6,938 nt of DNA from assembly GCA_030616835.1 (NCBI GenBank), contig JAUWWP010000137.1:1-6938 (forward strand), in the 5' to 3' direction. A model generated the notes under the pieces. The model worked only from the letters and a program-made list of their open reading frames with translations. It searched no databases and had not been told where the DNA came from. The DNA comes from Deltaproteobacteria bacterium (lineage in GTDB: Bacteria > Desulfobacterota > G020345765). Below are positions 1-5,215 of the stretch, in pieces; the stretch's first letter is position 1; the number at the start of each line of letters is the position of its first letter. Position numbers and translations under genes: made by a program.

Positions 1-750
1 GGCGTTCAGACCTGTGCCCTTACGCTCTGCCTCCTTTTTAGCTTTCTCCTCTTCCTCCTTCTTTGCCTTCTCCTCCTTGGCCTTCCTGGCCTCCTCTTCC
101 TTTGCCTTTTTCTCTGCCTCCTTCTTGGCTTTTTCCTCGGCCTTCTTTACATCCTCTGGGGGATTTGATGACTCTCCTGGGTTTCCAGGATTCCCAGGAT
201 TTCCTCGAACTTCACTGCCACTTTTCCCTCCACCACTTTTTTCCTCTTCCTCGATTAACCTATCTAAATTAGCGGCTGTCCAATAGATCGCTCCAACGTA
301 CTGTTTGCTGAGAACCTTAAGTGCATCAATTCCTTTCTCCCCGGCCTCGATCCTTTTTTTGAATTCGGGATTAACGAGCATTGCCCTCTGCCCATAGAGG
401 GCCCCTTTTCGGTAGGTCTCTTGCTGCAACTTTAGCTTATCGGCCAGATAACTATCAGCCAAAAGGTAGCTTCCCCGGGCTAAGCTGAGTAAAAGGTTGA
501 TATCTTCTGGATCCTGTTTTAATGCCATCTCATAAAAATTGATCGATCCCTCTAATTTAGGCAAATCATATCTCTGAAGCCAAAGCAGGTCAGCCCTTTC
601 CACCAGGAGCCTTATGTCAAGCTCCTCTTCTGCTGTTATACCAACTGAAGGCTTTTCGGGACGGGCAGCACAACCAAGGGGGAAAGTTAGAGAAGCTGAC
701 AGAAATAGACTCCATATCTTTGATGAAAATCCCTTACTAATGTTGAACAT
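1..750 (-). CDS. TatT-like (TRAP-associated) helical lipoprotein, N-terminal part, cut by the window edge
   Basis: The reading frame is open from an ATG at 748-750 to base 1, giving 250 codons with no stop, so the 3' end lies outside the window. The start is supported by GGAGGTGG at 753-760. Residues 1-26 form a basic then hydrophobic signal sequence ending in PLGC. Cys27 could be lipidated, although proline at -3 makes the lipobox imperfect. Residues about 45-165 are helical and carry features I associate with the TatT family (Treponema Tp0956 type, periplasmic partner of a TRAP transporter solute-binding protein): YEMALKQDPED near 73-83, YRKGALYGQRAMLVNPEF at 113-130 and AIYWTAANLDRLI near 154-166. 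After residue 166 the family pattern stops. Instead there is a Gly/Ser linker, three GNP triplets and a Lys/Glu/Ala-rich segment. No TRAP permease gene is visible. The family call rests on remembered patterns; a generic TPR-like lipoprotein is the alternative. Confidence 0.7.
   Translation of the reverse strand, partial: MFNISKGFSSKIWSLFLSASLTFPLGCAARPEKPSVGITAEEELDIRLLVERADLLWLQRYDLPKLEGSINFYEMALKQDPEDINLLLSLARGSYLLADSYLADKLKLQQETYRKGALYGQRAMLVNPEFKKRIEAGEKGIDALKVLSKQYVGAIYWTAANLDRLIEEEEKSGGGKSGSEVRGNPGNPGNPGESSNPPEDVKKAEEKAKKEAEKKAKEEEARKAKEEKAKKEEEEKAKKEAERKGTGLNA
19..204 (-). repeat. Low-complexity coding repeat: GNP triplets followed by a Lys/Glu/Ala-rich helix
   Basis: Inside the TatT-like gene, residues 183-194 read GNPGNPGNPGES, a short collagen-like G-X-Y run encoded by near-identical 9-base units. 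Residues 201-244 consist almost only of K, E and A with one R per ten or so, built from AAGGAGG-like codon repeats. The latter should form a highly charged single helix or coiled coil. Such tracts can change length by slippage. The tract also explains the purine-strand bias at the start of the window (pyrimidine-rich on the plus strand). Confidence 0.85.
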
Positions 751-795
751 TTCCACCTCCTAATTATTTGCTGTAAGATTAATATTTAAAACCTT

Positions 796-820
796 AGCAT
801 AAAATAAATAAGATTATGCT
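796..820. promoter_or_regulatory. Inverted repeat over the -10 region, possible operator
   Basis: AGCATAA (796-802) and TTATGCT (814-820) are perfect 7-base inverted arms separated by 11 bases. The dyad covers the -10 element and the adjacent spacer of the predicted promoter, which is where a repressor would block RNA polymerase. In the plus direction it is followed by a T run, so a weak hairpin is the other reading, but no plus-strand gene ends here. Confidence 0.35.
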
Positions 821-829
821 TTTTGTCAA
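801..829 (-). promoter_or_regulatory. Sigma70-like promoter of the TatT-like gene
   Basis: On the minus strand a perfect -35 TTGACA (824-829) is followed by a 17-base spacer and TATTTT (801-806), which matches TATAAT at 4 of 6 positions. Transcription would start near 794, giving a leader of about 45 bases to the ATG at 750. The promoter lies between the stop of the M20 peptidase gene and this gene, so the TatT-like gene can be transcribed on its own. This is a sequence match only. Confidence 0.6.
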
Positions 830-878
830 TACCTAAAATTCTTAGGGGAAAATATTTAAGGAATTAAGCAATATTCAC

Positions 879-2225
879 TCAGCTTGCACACAGATCCAGG
901 CAGATCTCATAGATGTTCTTTATTCCAAGTTTAAAACTTTCGAGAGAGAGCCTTTCATCCCTGCCGTGAATTGAGTCAATCTCCTCCGAGGAAAGCAGGC
1001 AAGGTATTAATCCGTAGGCTACTAATCCCTGCTCTCTAAGCCATCTTGAATCAGTAAAGCCGGGAGCTAAGATCGGCATTACCAGGGCCTGGGGTGAATT
1101 TCTTCGGAGCACCGTTTCAATTACTTCAAAGAATTCCGTATCCAGGGGAGATTGACTGGCATCATAATTTTTGATGATTTCCGCTTTTATCCTTTGATCG
1201 CTTATTATCTTTTGCAGGTCTCTGATGAACCGGGTCGTTGATGCTCCTGGGAGGAGGCGGCAATCAAGAATGGCTTCGCTCCGGGAAGGTATTACATTCT
1301 CCTTAAATCCAGCTCTTAGATTGGTTAGAGCTACGGTATTTCGGAGCATTGCGTTGAATCTCTTGTTCTTGGACAGCGAGCCATTCAGGAAAAAAAGTAT
1401 AATCGATAAAAGGGGGCTCGCCAGTAAGCGGAGGAGAAGGGATCGCGAAAGGCTCTCTTTGTGGGCAAAATATAAAAGGACCTCTTTTATCCATCTTCCT
1501 CCCCGAAGAGGGTAATCATATCCTTGCAGCCTTCCCAGGGCATTTATCAATATATCATTAGCATTATCCTTAGAGGGCATAGAGCCATGTCCGGGTAGAC
1601 CTTCAGCCGTCAGCCTTATCCAGCAAGGCCCTTTTTCTCCAAAACAGGGAGCAAATGCGTCCCGGCCGCCGATCCCACCCTTCATCCCTACCCCCCCCTC
1701 GTTTAGCGCGAACTTTGCTTTTAGCTTCTCGGCATGATTCCTTACCATCCATCCTGCCCCCATTTCCCCACCGGTCTCTTCATCGGCCGTCGCCAGAAGG
1801 ATAATATCTCTCTTTAATTTTATCTGATTTCGCCTCAGGAGTATCAGTGACATTAGCTCCATGACTCCCAGGCCTTTGCAATCAAGAGAGCCCCGTCCCC
1901 AGATATATTCTTCTTTAACCACTCCGGCAAAAGGATCCACGCACCATTCGCTTTTCTCTGCTCCCACCACATCAATATGACTTAGCAGGATAATTGGCTC
2001 TTTAGGGCCATTCCCAATCAGGCGAGCCAGGAGGTTAGCTCGATTGGCTGCCGAGGAGAAGATCTCGACCTCGATGCCCTCTCTCTCGCAGATCTTCTGG
2101 AGATACTCAGCCCCCGCTAACTCATTGCCCGGGGGATTAGTAGTATCTATCCGGATGTAGTCACACAAGATTCGGGTGGCTTCTTCAATTACCTGATCCC
2201 AATCTAAAGAGGTTATAGTTTCCAT
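879..2225 (-). CDS. M20-family metallopeptidase/amidohydrolase (PM20D1/Cps1-like subgroup)
   Basis: A 448-residue cytosolic hydrolase of the M20/M25/M40 clan, enzymes that use a two-metal (usually zinc) centre to cleave peptide or N-acyl amide bonds. All expected residues are visible: H83 and D85 in SHIDVV, bridging D115 in WGRGSLDCKG, catalytic E149 with metal ligand E150 in ADEETGG, E176 in ALNEGG and H420 in SIHGRDE. The dimerisation or lid domain spans roughly 200-315 and carries H213 (PGHGSMP) and N310 (ENVIP). A hydrophobic helix near 263-281 inside the lid resembles the corresponding insert in PM20D1/Cps1-type members. There is no signal peptide. The length is normal for the family. 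The ATG at 2223-2225 is the only plausible in-frame start, but it has no Shine-Dalgarno sequence, and a repeat element ends about 30 bases upstream. The exact substrate cannot be told from sequence: carboxypeptidase, acetyl-ornithine/succinyl-diaminopimelate-type and N-acyl amino acid hydrolase are all possible. Confidence 0.93.
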   Translation of the reverse strand: METITSLDWDQVIEEATRILCDYIRIDTTNPPGNELAGAEYLQKICEREGIEVEIFSSAANRANLLARLIGNGPKEPIILLSHIDVVGAEKSEWCVDPFAGVVKEEYIWGRGSLDCKGLGVMELMSLILLRRNQIKLKRDIILLATADEETGGEMGAGWMVRNHAEKLKAKFALNEGGVGMKGGIGGRDAFAPCFGEKGPCWIRLTAEGLPGHGSMPSKDNANDILINALGRLQGYDYPLRGGRWIKEVLLYFAHKESLSRSLLLRLLASPLLSIILFFLNGSLSKNKRFNAMLRNTVALTNLRAGFKENVIPSRSEAILDCRLLPGASTTRFIRDLQKIISDQRIKAEIIKNYDASQSPLDTEFFEVIETVLRRNSPQALVMPILAPGFTDSRWLREQGLVAYGLIPCLLSSEEIDSIHGRDERLSLESFKLGIKNIYEICLDLCAS

Positions 2226-2253
2226 CGAGCAATTATTTACTGTTTTTCAGTTT

Positions 2254-2323
2254 GTTTACCCCGTTAGAAATACGCTTCAAATGGACTAAAGCCCCATGTG
2301 ATTTTCTAACGGGGTTTACCCCG
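2254..2323. repeat. Nested direct/inverted repeat element (GTTTACCCCG / CCCCGTTAGAAA)
   Basis: Perfect 12-base inverted arms CCCCGTTAGAAA (2259-2270) and TTTCTAACGGGG (2303-2314) enclose a 32-base loop. The 10-base word GTTTACCCCG occurs at 2254-2263 and again 60 bases later at 2314-2323, and GGGGTTTACCCC at 2311-2322 is itself nearly palindromic. The element fills most of the gap between the two-TM gene and the M20 gene and overlaps the end of the former. Translated in one minus frame it reads GVNPVRKS...RISNGVNK, a string I recall at the ends of predicted proteins in many candidate-phylum genomes; that recollection has not been checked. It has no transposase and may be a MITE or REP-like element. 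Confidence 0.8.
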
Positions 2324-2935
2324 GCGAAAAAAGGAGAAGCCGAAGTATTCAAAGAAAAGAATGCACCAGACGAGAAAGGCAATGAAATAGTAGAAGCTTT
2401 TATAGGTGCCCTTATCATTCATACCTCGATAAAAACCAAGAGTAGAATTAGAAGTTCCATTTCCAATCTTCAAGCTAACATCGGTCCCCCATTTCTCCGA
2501 GGCTAATTTTATTCGCCCCCGGCTGCCTGATGCCTTTACATTTTTGGTCTGGGAATTAATATCCGAGGCTATCTGAGCAGCGCTTTGGGATTGTCCAGGG
2601 GTTAAGGTTATTGACTGCTCTGAATCTTTGTCAACCAAGATCTTAAATATGTCACTGCTCCCTTTTTTAATATCAAAATACTCCCTTTCATCCCCCTTTA
2701 ATACGGCATATGGTGAATAGCCCACCATTTTGACTATTCCTAACCACATTGCCCCGCTGGCAATCAAGGAGACTGCTAAGACGAAGAGTTTTTCGTTAAA
2801 GGTGGTTGGCTGAATAACCTCAATTTCCCTTGGTCTTTCTTCCTCCTTTACCTTCTTTTTTATTTCCTCTTTTTCTTTAGGTCTTTCTCTTATCTCTTCT
2901 AATGCCCGCTTTTTCCTCTTCTTTTTCTTAGCCAT
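2306..2935 (-). CDS. Unrecognised two-transmembrane protein with a flagellin-IN-like extracytoplasmic domain
   Basis: I do not recognise this 209-residue protein as a named family. The start is the ATG at 2933-2935 with GGGAGG at 2943-2948, seven bases upstream. Residues 1-38 are extremely charged (MAKKKKRKKR, then Lys/Glu-rich) and probably cytoplasmic and helical. TM1 spans about 50-71 and TM2 about 181-203. The segment between them is probably outside the membrane. Within it, residues 108-176 (ITLTPG, then IASDIN near 122-127, KASGSRGRIKLAS at 134-146, STLGF at 164-168) follow the pattern of the 'IN' motif seen in flagellin hook-associated proteins and some phage structural proteins. There is no flagellar gene nearby. 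The last residues, RRGKPR and the stop codon, are encoded by the adjacent repeat element, so the native C-terminus may have been replaced. The gene precedes the M20 gene by 80 bases, and co-transcription is possible. Confidence 0.75.
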   Translation of the reverse strand: MAKKKKRKKRALEEIRERPKEKEEIKKKVKEEERPREIEVIQPTTFNEKLFVLAVSLIASGAMWLGIVKMVGYSPYAVLKGDEREYFDIKKGSSDIFKILVDKDSEQSITLTPGQSQSAAQIASDINSQTKNVKASGSRGRIKLASEKWGTDVSLKIGNGTSNSTLGFYRGMNDKGTYKSFYYFIAFLVWCILFFEYFGFSFFRRGKPR

Positions 2936-2973
2936 TACCTATCCTCCCATTAATTATGGCTCATCATGAATTG

Positions 2974-2991
2974 TCCCACGTGCACGCGGGA
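2974..2991. promoter_or_regulatory. 18-bp near-perfect palindrome upstream of the two-TM gene
   Basis: TCCCACGTG (2974-2982) abuts CACGCGGGA (2983-2991). The halves are reverse complements except for one pair (A2978 against C2987), and there is no loop. It lies 38 bases before the ATG of the two-TM gene and just outside the A-rich repeat. A dimeric repressor site is plausible; it could also be the end of a mobile repeat. With no loop and no T run it is not a terminator. Confidence 0.45.
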
Positions 2992-3208
2992 TTAAATCCA
3001 AATGCCAAAATCCAAATGTCAACTGATAAATCCAAAATCCAAAACCCTAAACCCTAAACAAATTCTAAATCCAAATTAGCCAAATTCAAAACTATTCTGC
3101 CTTCTCTGGCAAATTTTAATGTTCTCTCTTCAAGATCGTAATGTTTTGTATTTTGAATTTTGGTCATTTAATATTGTTTAGGATTTGGTGCTTAGTGCTT
3201 AGTATTTA
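2991..3208. repeat. A-rich/T-rich imperfect inverted repeat with telomere-like CCCTAAA units
   Basis: This occupies most of the 337-base gene-free gap between the enoyl-CoA hydratase and two-TM genes. The left half (2991-3092) consists of variants of AAATCCAAA, with two tandem CCCTAAA units at about 3045-3058. The right half (about 3139-3208) is its T-rich counterpart, with tandem GTGCTTA at about 3188-3201. Perfect complementary blocks include CCTAAACAA (3053-3061) with 3174-3182 and AAATTCAAAA (3082-3091) with 3151-3160. The intervening loop carries a small hairpin, TGCC (3098-3101) with GGCA (3108-3111). No credible gene is present: an open frame through this region runs antisense into the hydratase gene and has no ribosome binding site. 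Similar A-rich repeats are, as I recall, common between genes of several uncultured phyla. 3209-3272 is AT-rich and holds nothing I can identify. Confidence 0.75.
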
Positions 3209-3272
3209 TACATATCTGTCTGTATTTACAACACTACCCTATGCACAATTATTTTTGTCGTTCTATTTATTT

Positions 3273-4043
3273 TCACTCCCCTTTAAAATGTGGCTGTCTT
3301 TTCTCCATAAAGGCGGTGAACCCCTCAAGGGCGTCCTTGGTAGTAATAACCTCAGCGAAGCTTCCCGACTCAAGCTTCAGGCCACTTTCCAGATCGTTAT
3401 CCAGGCCTTGGTGAATGCACTTTTTGATCAGCCTAATTGCTCTGGGTGCCTGCGCTGCCAGATCCCGGGCATAAGCCAAACTTCCTTCCATCAACTTTTC
3501 CGCCTCAAAAACCTGGTGGACGAGCCCGATCTCCCGGGCCTCATCTGCCTTCAGCCGACTACCCTTAAATAACAGCTCGGTGGCCTTGCCAACCCCGATC
3601 AGCCTCGGCAACCTCTGGGTTCCTCCGGCTCCCGGGATAATCCCTAAATTAACCTCAGTCTGACCTATCGTTGCCTTCCCCCGGGCCATAAAGCGGAAGT
3701 CGCAGACCAGGGATAGTTCACATCCACCCCCTAAGGCGTGGCCATTAATAGCTGCTACCACCGGCTTCCCTATCTTTTGAATATCGTTAAAGAACTTCTG
3801 GATATCTACCGGCACTTTACCCTCCCCGGAGGTCATAGTGCTAATATCAAGACCGGCAGAGAAAATTCCTTCTACCTTACTGGTAACCACAATCACTCTT
3901 ATTTGTTCATCTTCCTCAGCTTTCCTGAATACATTTAAAAGCTCCGTGACCAAATCCGCGTCCATTCCATTCACCGGAGGGCGATTCATGGTAATAATGC
4001 CCACAGACTCCTCTTTTTCCAGACTAACAATCTGATCAGACAT
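3273..4043 (-). CDS. Enoyl-CoA hydratase (crotonase family)
   Basis: A 256-residue crotonase-fold enzyme expected to add water to trans-2-enoyl-CoA, the second step of beta-oxidation or the reverse step in butyrate-type pathways, in the cytosol. Oxyanion-hole segments are FSAGLDI (61-67, Ala63) and GHALGGGCEL (101-110, Gly106). Both glutamates needed for hydratase activity are present: E109 in GGGCEL and E130 in IGQTE, corresponding to E144 and E164 of rat mitochondrial hydratase. These favour a true hydratase over an isomerase or decarboxylase, which usually lack one of them. GIIPGAGGTQRL (134-145) is the standard family motif. The length is typical. The start ATG at 4041-4043 has GGGAG at 4051-4055, seven bases away. 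It lies 94 bases downstream of the receiver gene; no strong terminator was seen between them, so read-through is possible. Chain-length preference cannot be told. Confidence 0.95.
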   Translation of the reverse strand: MSDQIVSLEKEESVGIITMNRPPVNGMDADLVTELLNVFRKAEEDEQIRVIVVTSKVEGIFSAGLDISTMTSGEGKVPVDIQKFFNDIQKIGKPVVAAINGHALGGGCELSLVCDFRFMARGKATIGQTEVNLGIIPGAGGTQRLPRLIGVGKATELLFKGSRLKADEAREIGLVHQVFEAEKLMEGSLAYARDLAAQAPRAIRLIKKCIHQGLDNDLESGLKLESGSFAEVITTKDALEGFTAFMEKRQPHFKGE

Positions 4044-4061
4044 AGCTCTTCTCCCAAATCT

Positions 4062-4090
4062 CTAATAAATTAGCATTGAATTCCTCACAA
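4062..4090 (-). promoter_or_regulatory. Weak candidate promoter of the enoyl-CoA hydratase gene
   Basis: On the minus strand TTGTGA (4085-4090) is followed after 17 bases by TATTAG (4062-4067). Each matches the sigma70 consensus at 4 of 6 positions. Transcription would start close to the GGGAG ribosome binding site, leaving a leader of only about 10 bases, which weakens the call. Read-through from the receiver gene promoter is the alternative. Confidence 0.25.
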
Positions 4091-4137
4091 AGATTACTTT
4101 ATCATCTTCGAAGGATCTTGGCATAAGGTATTGGTCC

Positions 4138-4533
4138 TCAGTTCCAATTAAGATAAATCCCCTTTTCATCAAGGACAAGTTTTATTTTACTTAAAAACTC
4201 CTCCCGGCTGATAGGTTTGTTTACGTAGGCATCACACCCAGATTGGAAACAGCGCTGCAGGGAGCCTGGATCATCTTTTGCAGTTAAAATTATCACTGAA
4301 ATATCCTTGAGCTCTTTTCTATTTTTCACAAAATTGCATACAGCATCACCATTCATCCCGGGCAGCATTAAATCGAGAAAAACAACCTCCGGCCTTTTAG
4401 TGATAATCATCTTCAGAGCCTCGGATCCATTTGAGGCAGTAATTACTTGGAGGTCTGTTCCCTCCAGAAAAGATTTCTCTAAATCCAGAGTTGATTTTAC
4501 ATCGTCAACCAGAAGAATCGTTGGCTTCGCCAT
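4138..4533 (-). CDS. Single-domain response regulator (CheY-like receiver)
   Basis: 131 residues that form one receiver domain and nothing else. The acidic pair is D10-D11 (ILLVDD), the phosphoacceptor is D54 (VFLDLMLPG), the switch threonine is T84 (ILTAKDD) and the conserved lysine is K106 in YVNKP, preceded by aromatic Y103. All residues needed for phosphorylation and the Thr/aromatic switch are intact, so it should be a working phosphorylation module. There is no DNA-binding or enzymatic output domain, so it must act by protein contact or as a phosphorelay intermediate. No histidine kinase gene is in the window. The ATG at 4531-4533 is correct by homology, since strand 1 begins at residue 5. 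GAGGT directly touches the ATG, and a GGA lies eight bases upstream, so the ribosome binding site is not ideal. It has its own promoter and sits behind the SCP2 gene terminator. Confidence 0.95.
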   Translation of the reverse strand: MAKPTILLVDDVKSTLDLEKSFLEGTDLQVITASNGSEALKMIITKRPEVVFLDLMLPGMNGDAVCNFVKNRKELKDISVIILTAKDDPGSLQRCFQSGCDAYVNKPISREEFLSKIKLVLDEKGIYLNWN

Positions 4534-4580
4534 ACCTCAAATCCTTTCACAGGCCTAGGATAAGTTTCCCAATCGATAAG

Positions 4581-4609
4581 ATTATATAAACACCTGCCGA
4601 TAAAATCAA
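4581..4609 (-). promoter_or_regulatory. Strong sigma70-like promoter of the receiver gene
   Basis: On the minus strand TTGATT (4604-4609, 4 of 6) is followed by exactly 17 bases and a perfect TATAAT (4581-4586). Transcription would start near 4574, about 40 bases before the ATG at 4533. It lies just downstream of the SCP2 gene terminator, so the receiver gene is probably the first gene of its own transcript, possibly continuing into the enoyl-CoA hydratase gene. Confidence 0.65.
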
Positions 4610-4630
4610 GCTATTTTTGGCACCTGGCAA

Positions 4631-4660
4631 ATAAAAAAGGGAGAGAAAATCTTCTCTCCC
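4631..4660 (-). terminator. Intrinsic terminator after the SCP2 gene
   Basis: GGGAGAGAA (4639-4647) and TTCTCTCCC (4652-4660) form a perfect 9-bp stem with a 4-base loop. On the minus strand the stem is followed at once by TTTTTTAT (4631-4638). Stem, loop and T run are a standard rho-independent terminator for transcripts coming from the SCP2 gene, whose stop codon is about 80 bases upstream. It marks the end of that transcription unit. Confidence 0.9.
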
Positions 4661-4739
4661 CAACAAACGAATTCCACCCCCCTTCTGCTCTTCTGACTAA
4701 CCAGGATTTTCAAGCAGGAGGGGAATGAACTGGCTCTAA

Positions 4740-5084
4740 CTATCCGGTAACCTTCTGCAGTTTCATGGCCAGACTCATATCTCCGGCTATTTTAAGCTTG
4801 CCGGACATAAATAACTGCTGCCCATTGAGCTTGCCTGCTAGCATACCGAGCCAATCTTGATCGGCGATAGTAATTGTGCACTGGGCCTTGCCAGATTCAC
4901 CCTCGGAGACAGTTGGCGGATCAGCGGCCAAATCCACAGTCCAGGTCCCTGCTTGTTCACCGGTAATATTGAACTGATAGACAGCGTTTATGCTTTTTGC
5001 TTTCTCCGGGTCCGCCTTGATACCCGCGGCAATCCCCTTTTCACCTTCAAAACTATCCTTAACAGTTGCGAACTCTTCTGCCAT
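4740..5084 (-). CDS. SCP2 sterol-carrier-domain lipid-binding protein
   Basis: A free-standing SCP2 domain of 114 residues, the usual size for small bacterial members. The fold forms a hydrophobic tunnel that binds fatty acyl chains, acyl-CoA or other lipids, in the cytosol. Characteristic features are AVYQFNITGEQAGTW (34-48) followed by VDLAADPP, the CTITIADQDWLGMLAGKLNG stretch (69-88), and the strongly conserved FMSGKLKIAGDMSLAMKL (92-109). There is no signal peptide or membrane segment. I take the ATG at 5084: GGGGG at 5093-5097 is eight bases upstream. A GTG at 5091-5093 would add three residues but overlaps that ribosome binding site. The gene stands alone between its promoter/operator and the terminator at 4631-4660. 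The FadR-like operator upstream suggests repression lifted by long-chain acyl-CoA, which fits a lipid-binding role. The natural ligand cannot be read from sequence. Confidence 0.92.
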   Translation of the reverse strand: MAEEFATVKDSFEGEKGIAAGIKADPEKAKSINAVYQFNITGEQAGTWTVDLAADPPTVSEGESGKAQCTITIADQDWLGMLAGKLNGQQLFMSGKLKIAGDMSLAMKLQKVTG

Positions 5085-5090
5085 TGATTT

Positions 5091-5097
5091 CACCCCC
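5091..5097 (-). promoter_or_regulatory. Ribosome binding site that decides the SCP2 start
   Basis: GGGGGTG on the minus strand lies seven to eight bases before the ATG at 5084. The in-frame GTG at 5091-5093 is part of this same sequence, so it cannot be both start codon and Shine-Dalgarno. This supports the shorter 114-residue protein. Confidence 0.6.
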
Positions 5098-5194
5098 TTT
5101 CATAAAATTTACTCTGTCATTCCCTACCGAGCAGATTTCCTGTCCTTAGATCAGGTATCCGAGCAGAAATCGATAAATAACGATCATCCAAAAA

Positions 5195-5212
5195 TGAATG
5201 ACTATTCATTCA
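5195..5212. promoter_or_regulatory. FadR-type (TetR-family) operator in front of the SCP2 gene
   Basis: TGAATGACTATTCATTCA is an 18-base dyad with only one mismatched pair (C5202 against T5205). It matches at every position the Bacillus subtilis FadR (YsiA) box as I remember it, TGAATGAMTANTCATTCA. That TetR-family repressor controls fatty-acid degradation genes and is released by long-chain acyl-CoA. Here the site begins three bases after the predicted -10 and covers the predicted transcription start, ideal for repression. No tetR/fadR gene is in the window, so the cognate regulator would be elsewhere. Site match and position are seen; regulator identity and effector are inferred. Confidence 0.75.
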
Positions 5213-5215
5213 GTT

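Noticed and set aside
14..286. Plus-strand open frame rich in Ser, Phe and Ala
   Set aside because: It is the antisense of the Lys/Glu/Ala-rich tract of the TatT-like gene; the composition is a mirror of that repeat and there is no ribosome binding site.
832..870. Terminator for the M20 gene (CCTAA/TTAGG stem and AATATT arms)
   Set aside because: The stems are short and AT-rich, with no adjacent T run on the minus strand.
2254..2323. CRISPR-like repeat or transcription terminator
   Set aside because: There are only two copies of the 10-base word and no spacer series; the 32-base loop and lack of a T run after the stem do not fit an intrinsic terminator.
2252..2506. Plus-strand open frame containing FLTGFTPAKKG
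   Set aside because: It reads antisense through the repeat and the end of the two-TM gene; the familiar peptide string is a by-product of the repeat, not a gene.
3045..3058. Telomere-like CCCTAAA units as a sign of a linear replicon end or eukaryotic DNA
   Set aside because: Only two units occur, inside a longer A-rich intergenic repeat between bacterial genes with Shine-Dalgarno sequences.
3141..3572. Plus-strand open frame of 143 codons
   Set aside because: Most of it is antisense to the enoyl-CoA hydratase gene, whose motifs are unmistakable, and its beginning is repeat sequence with no Shine-Dalgarno.
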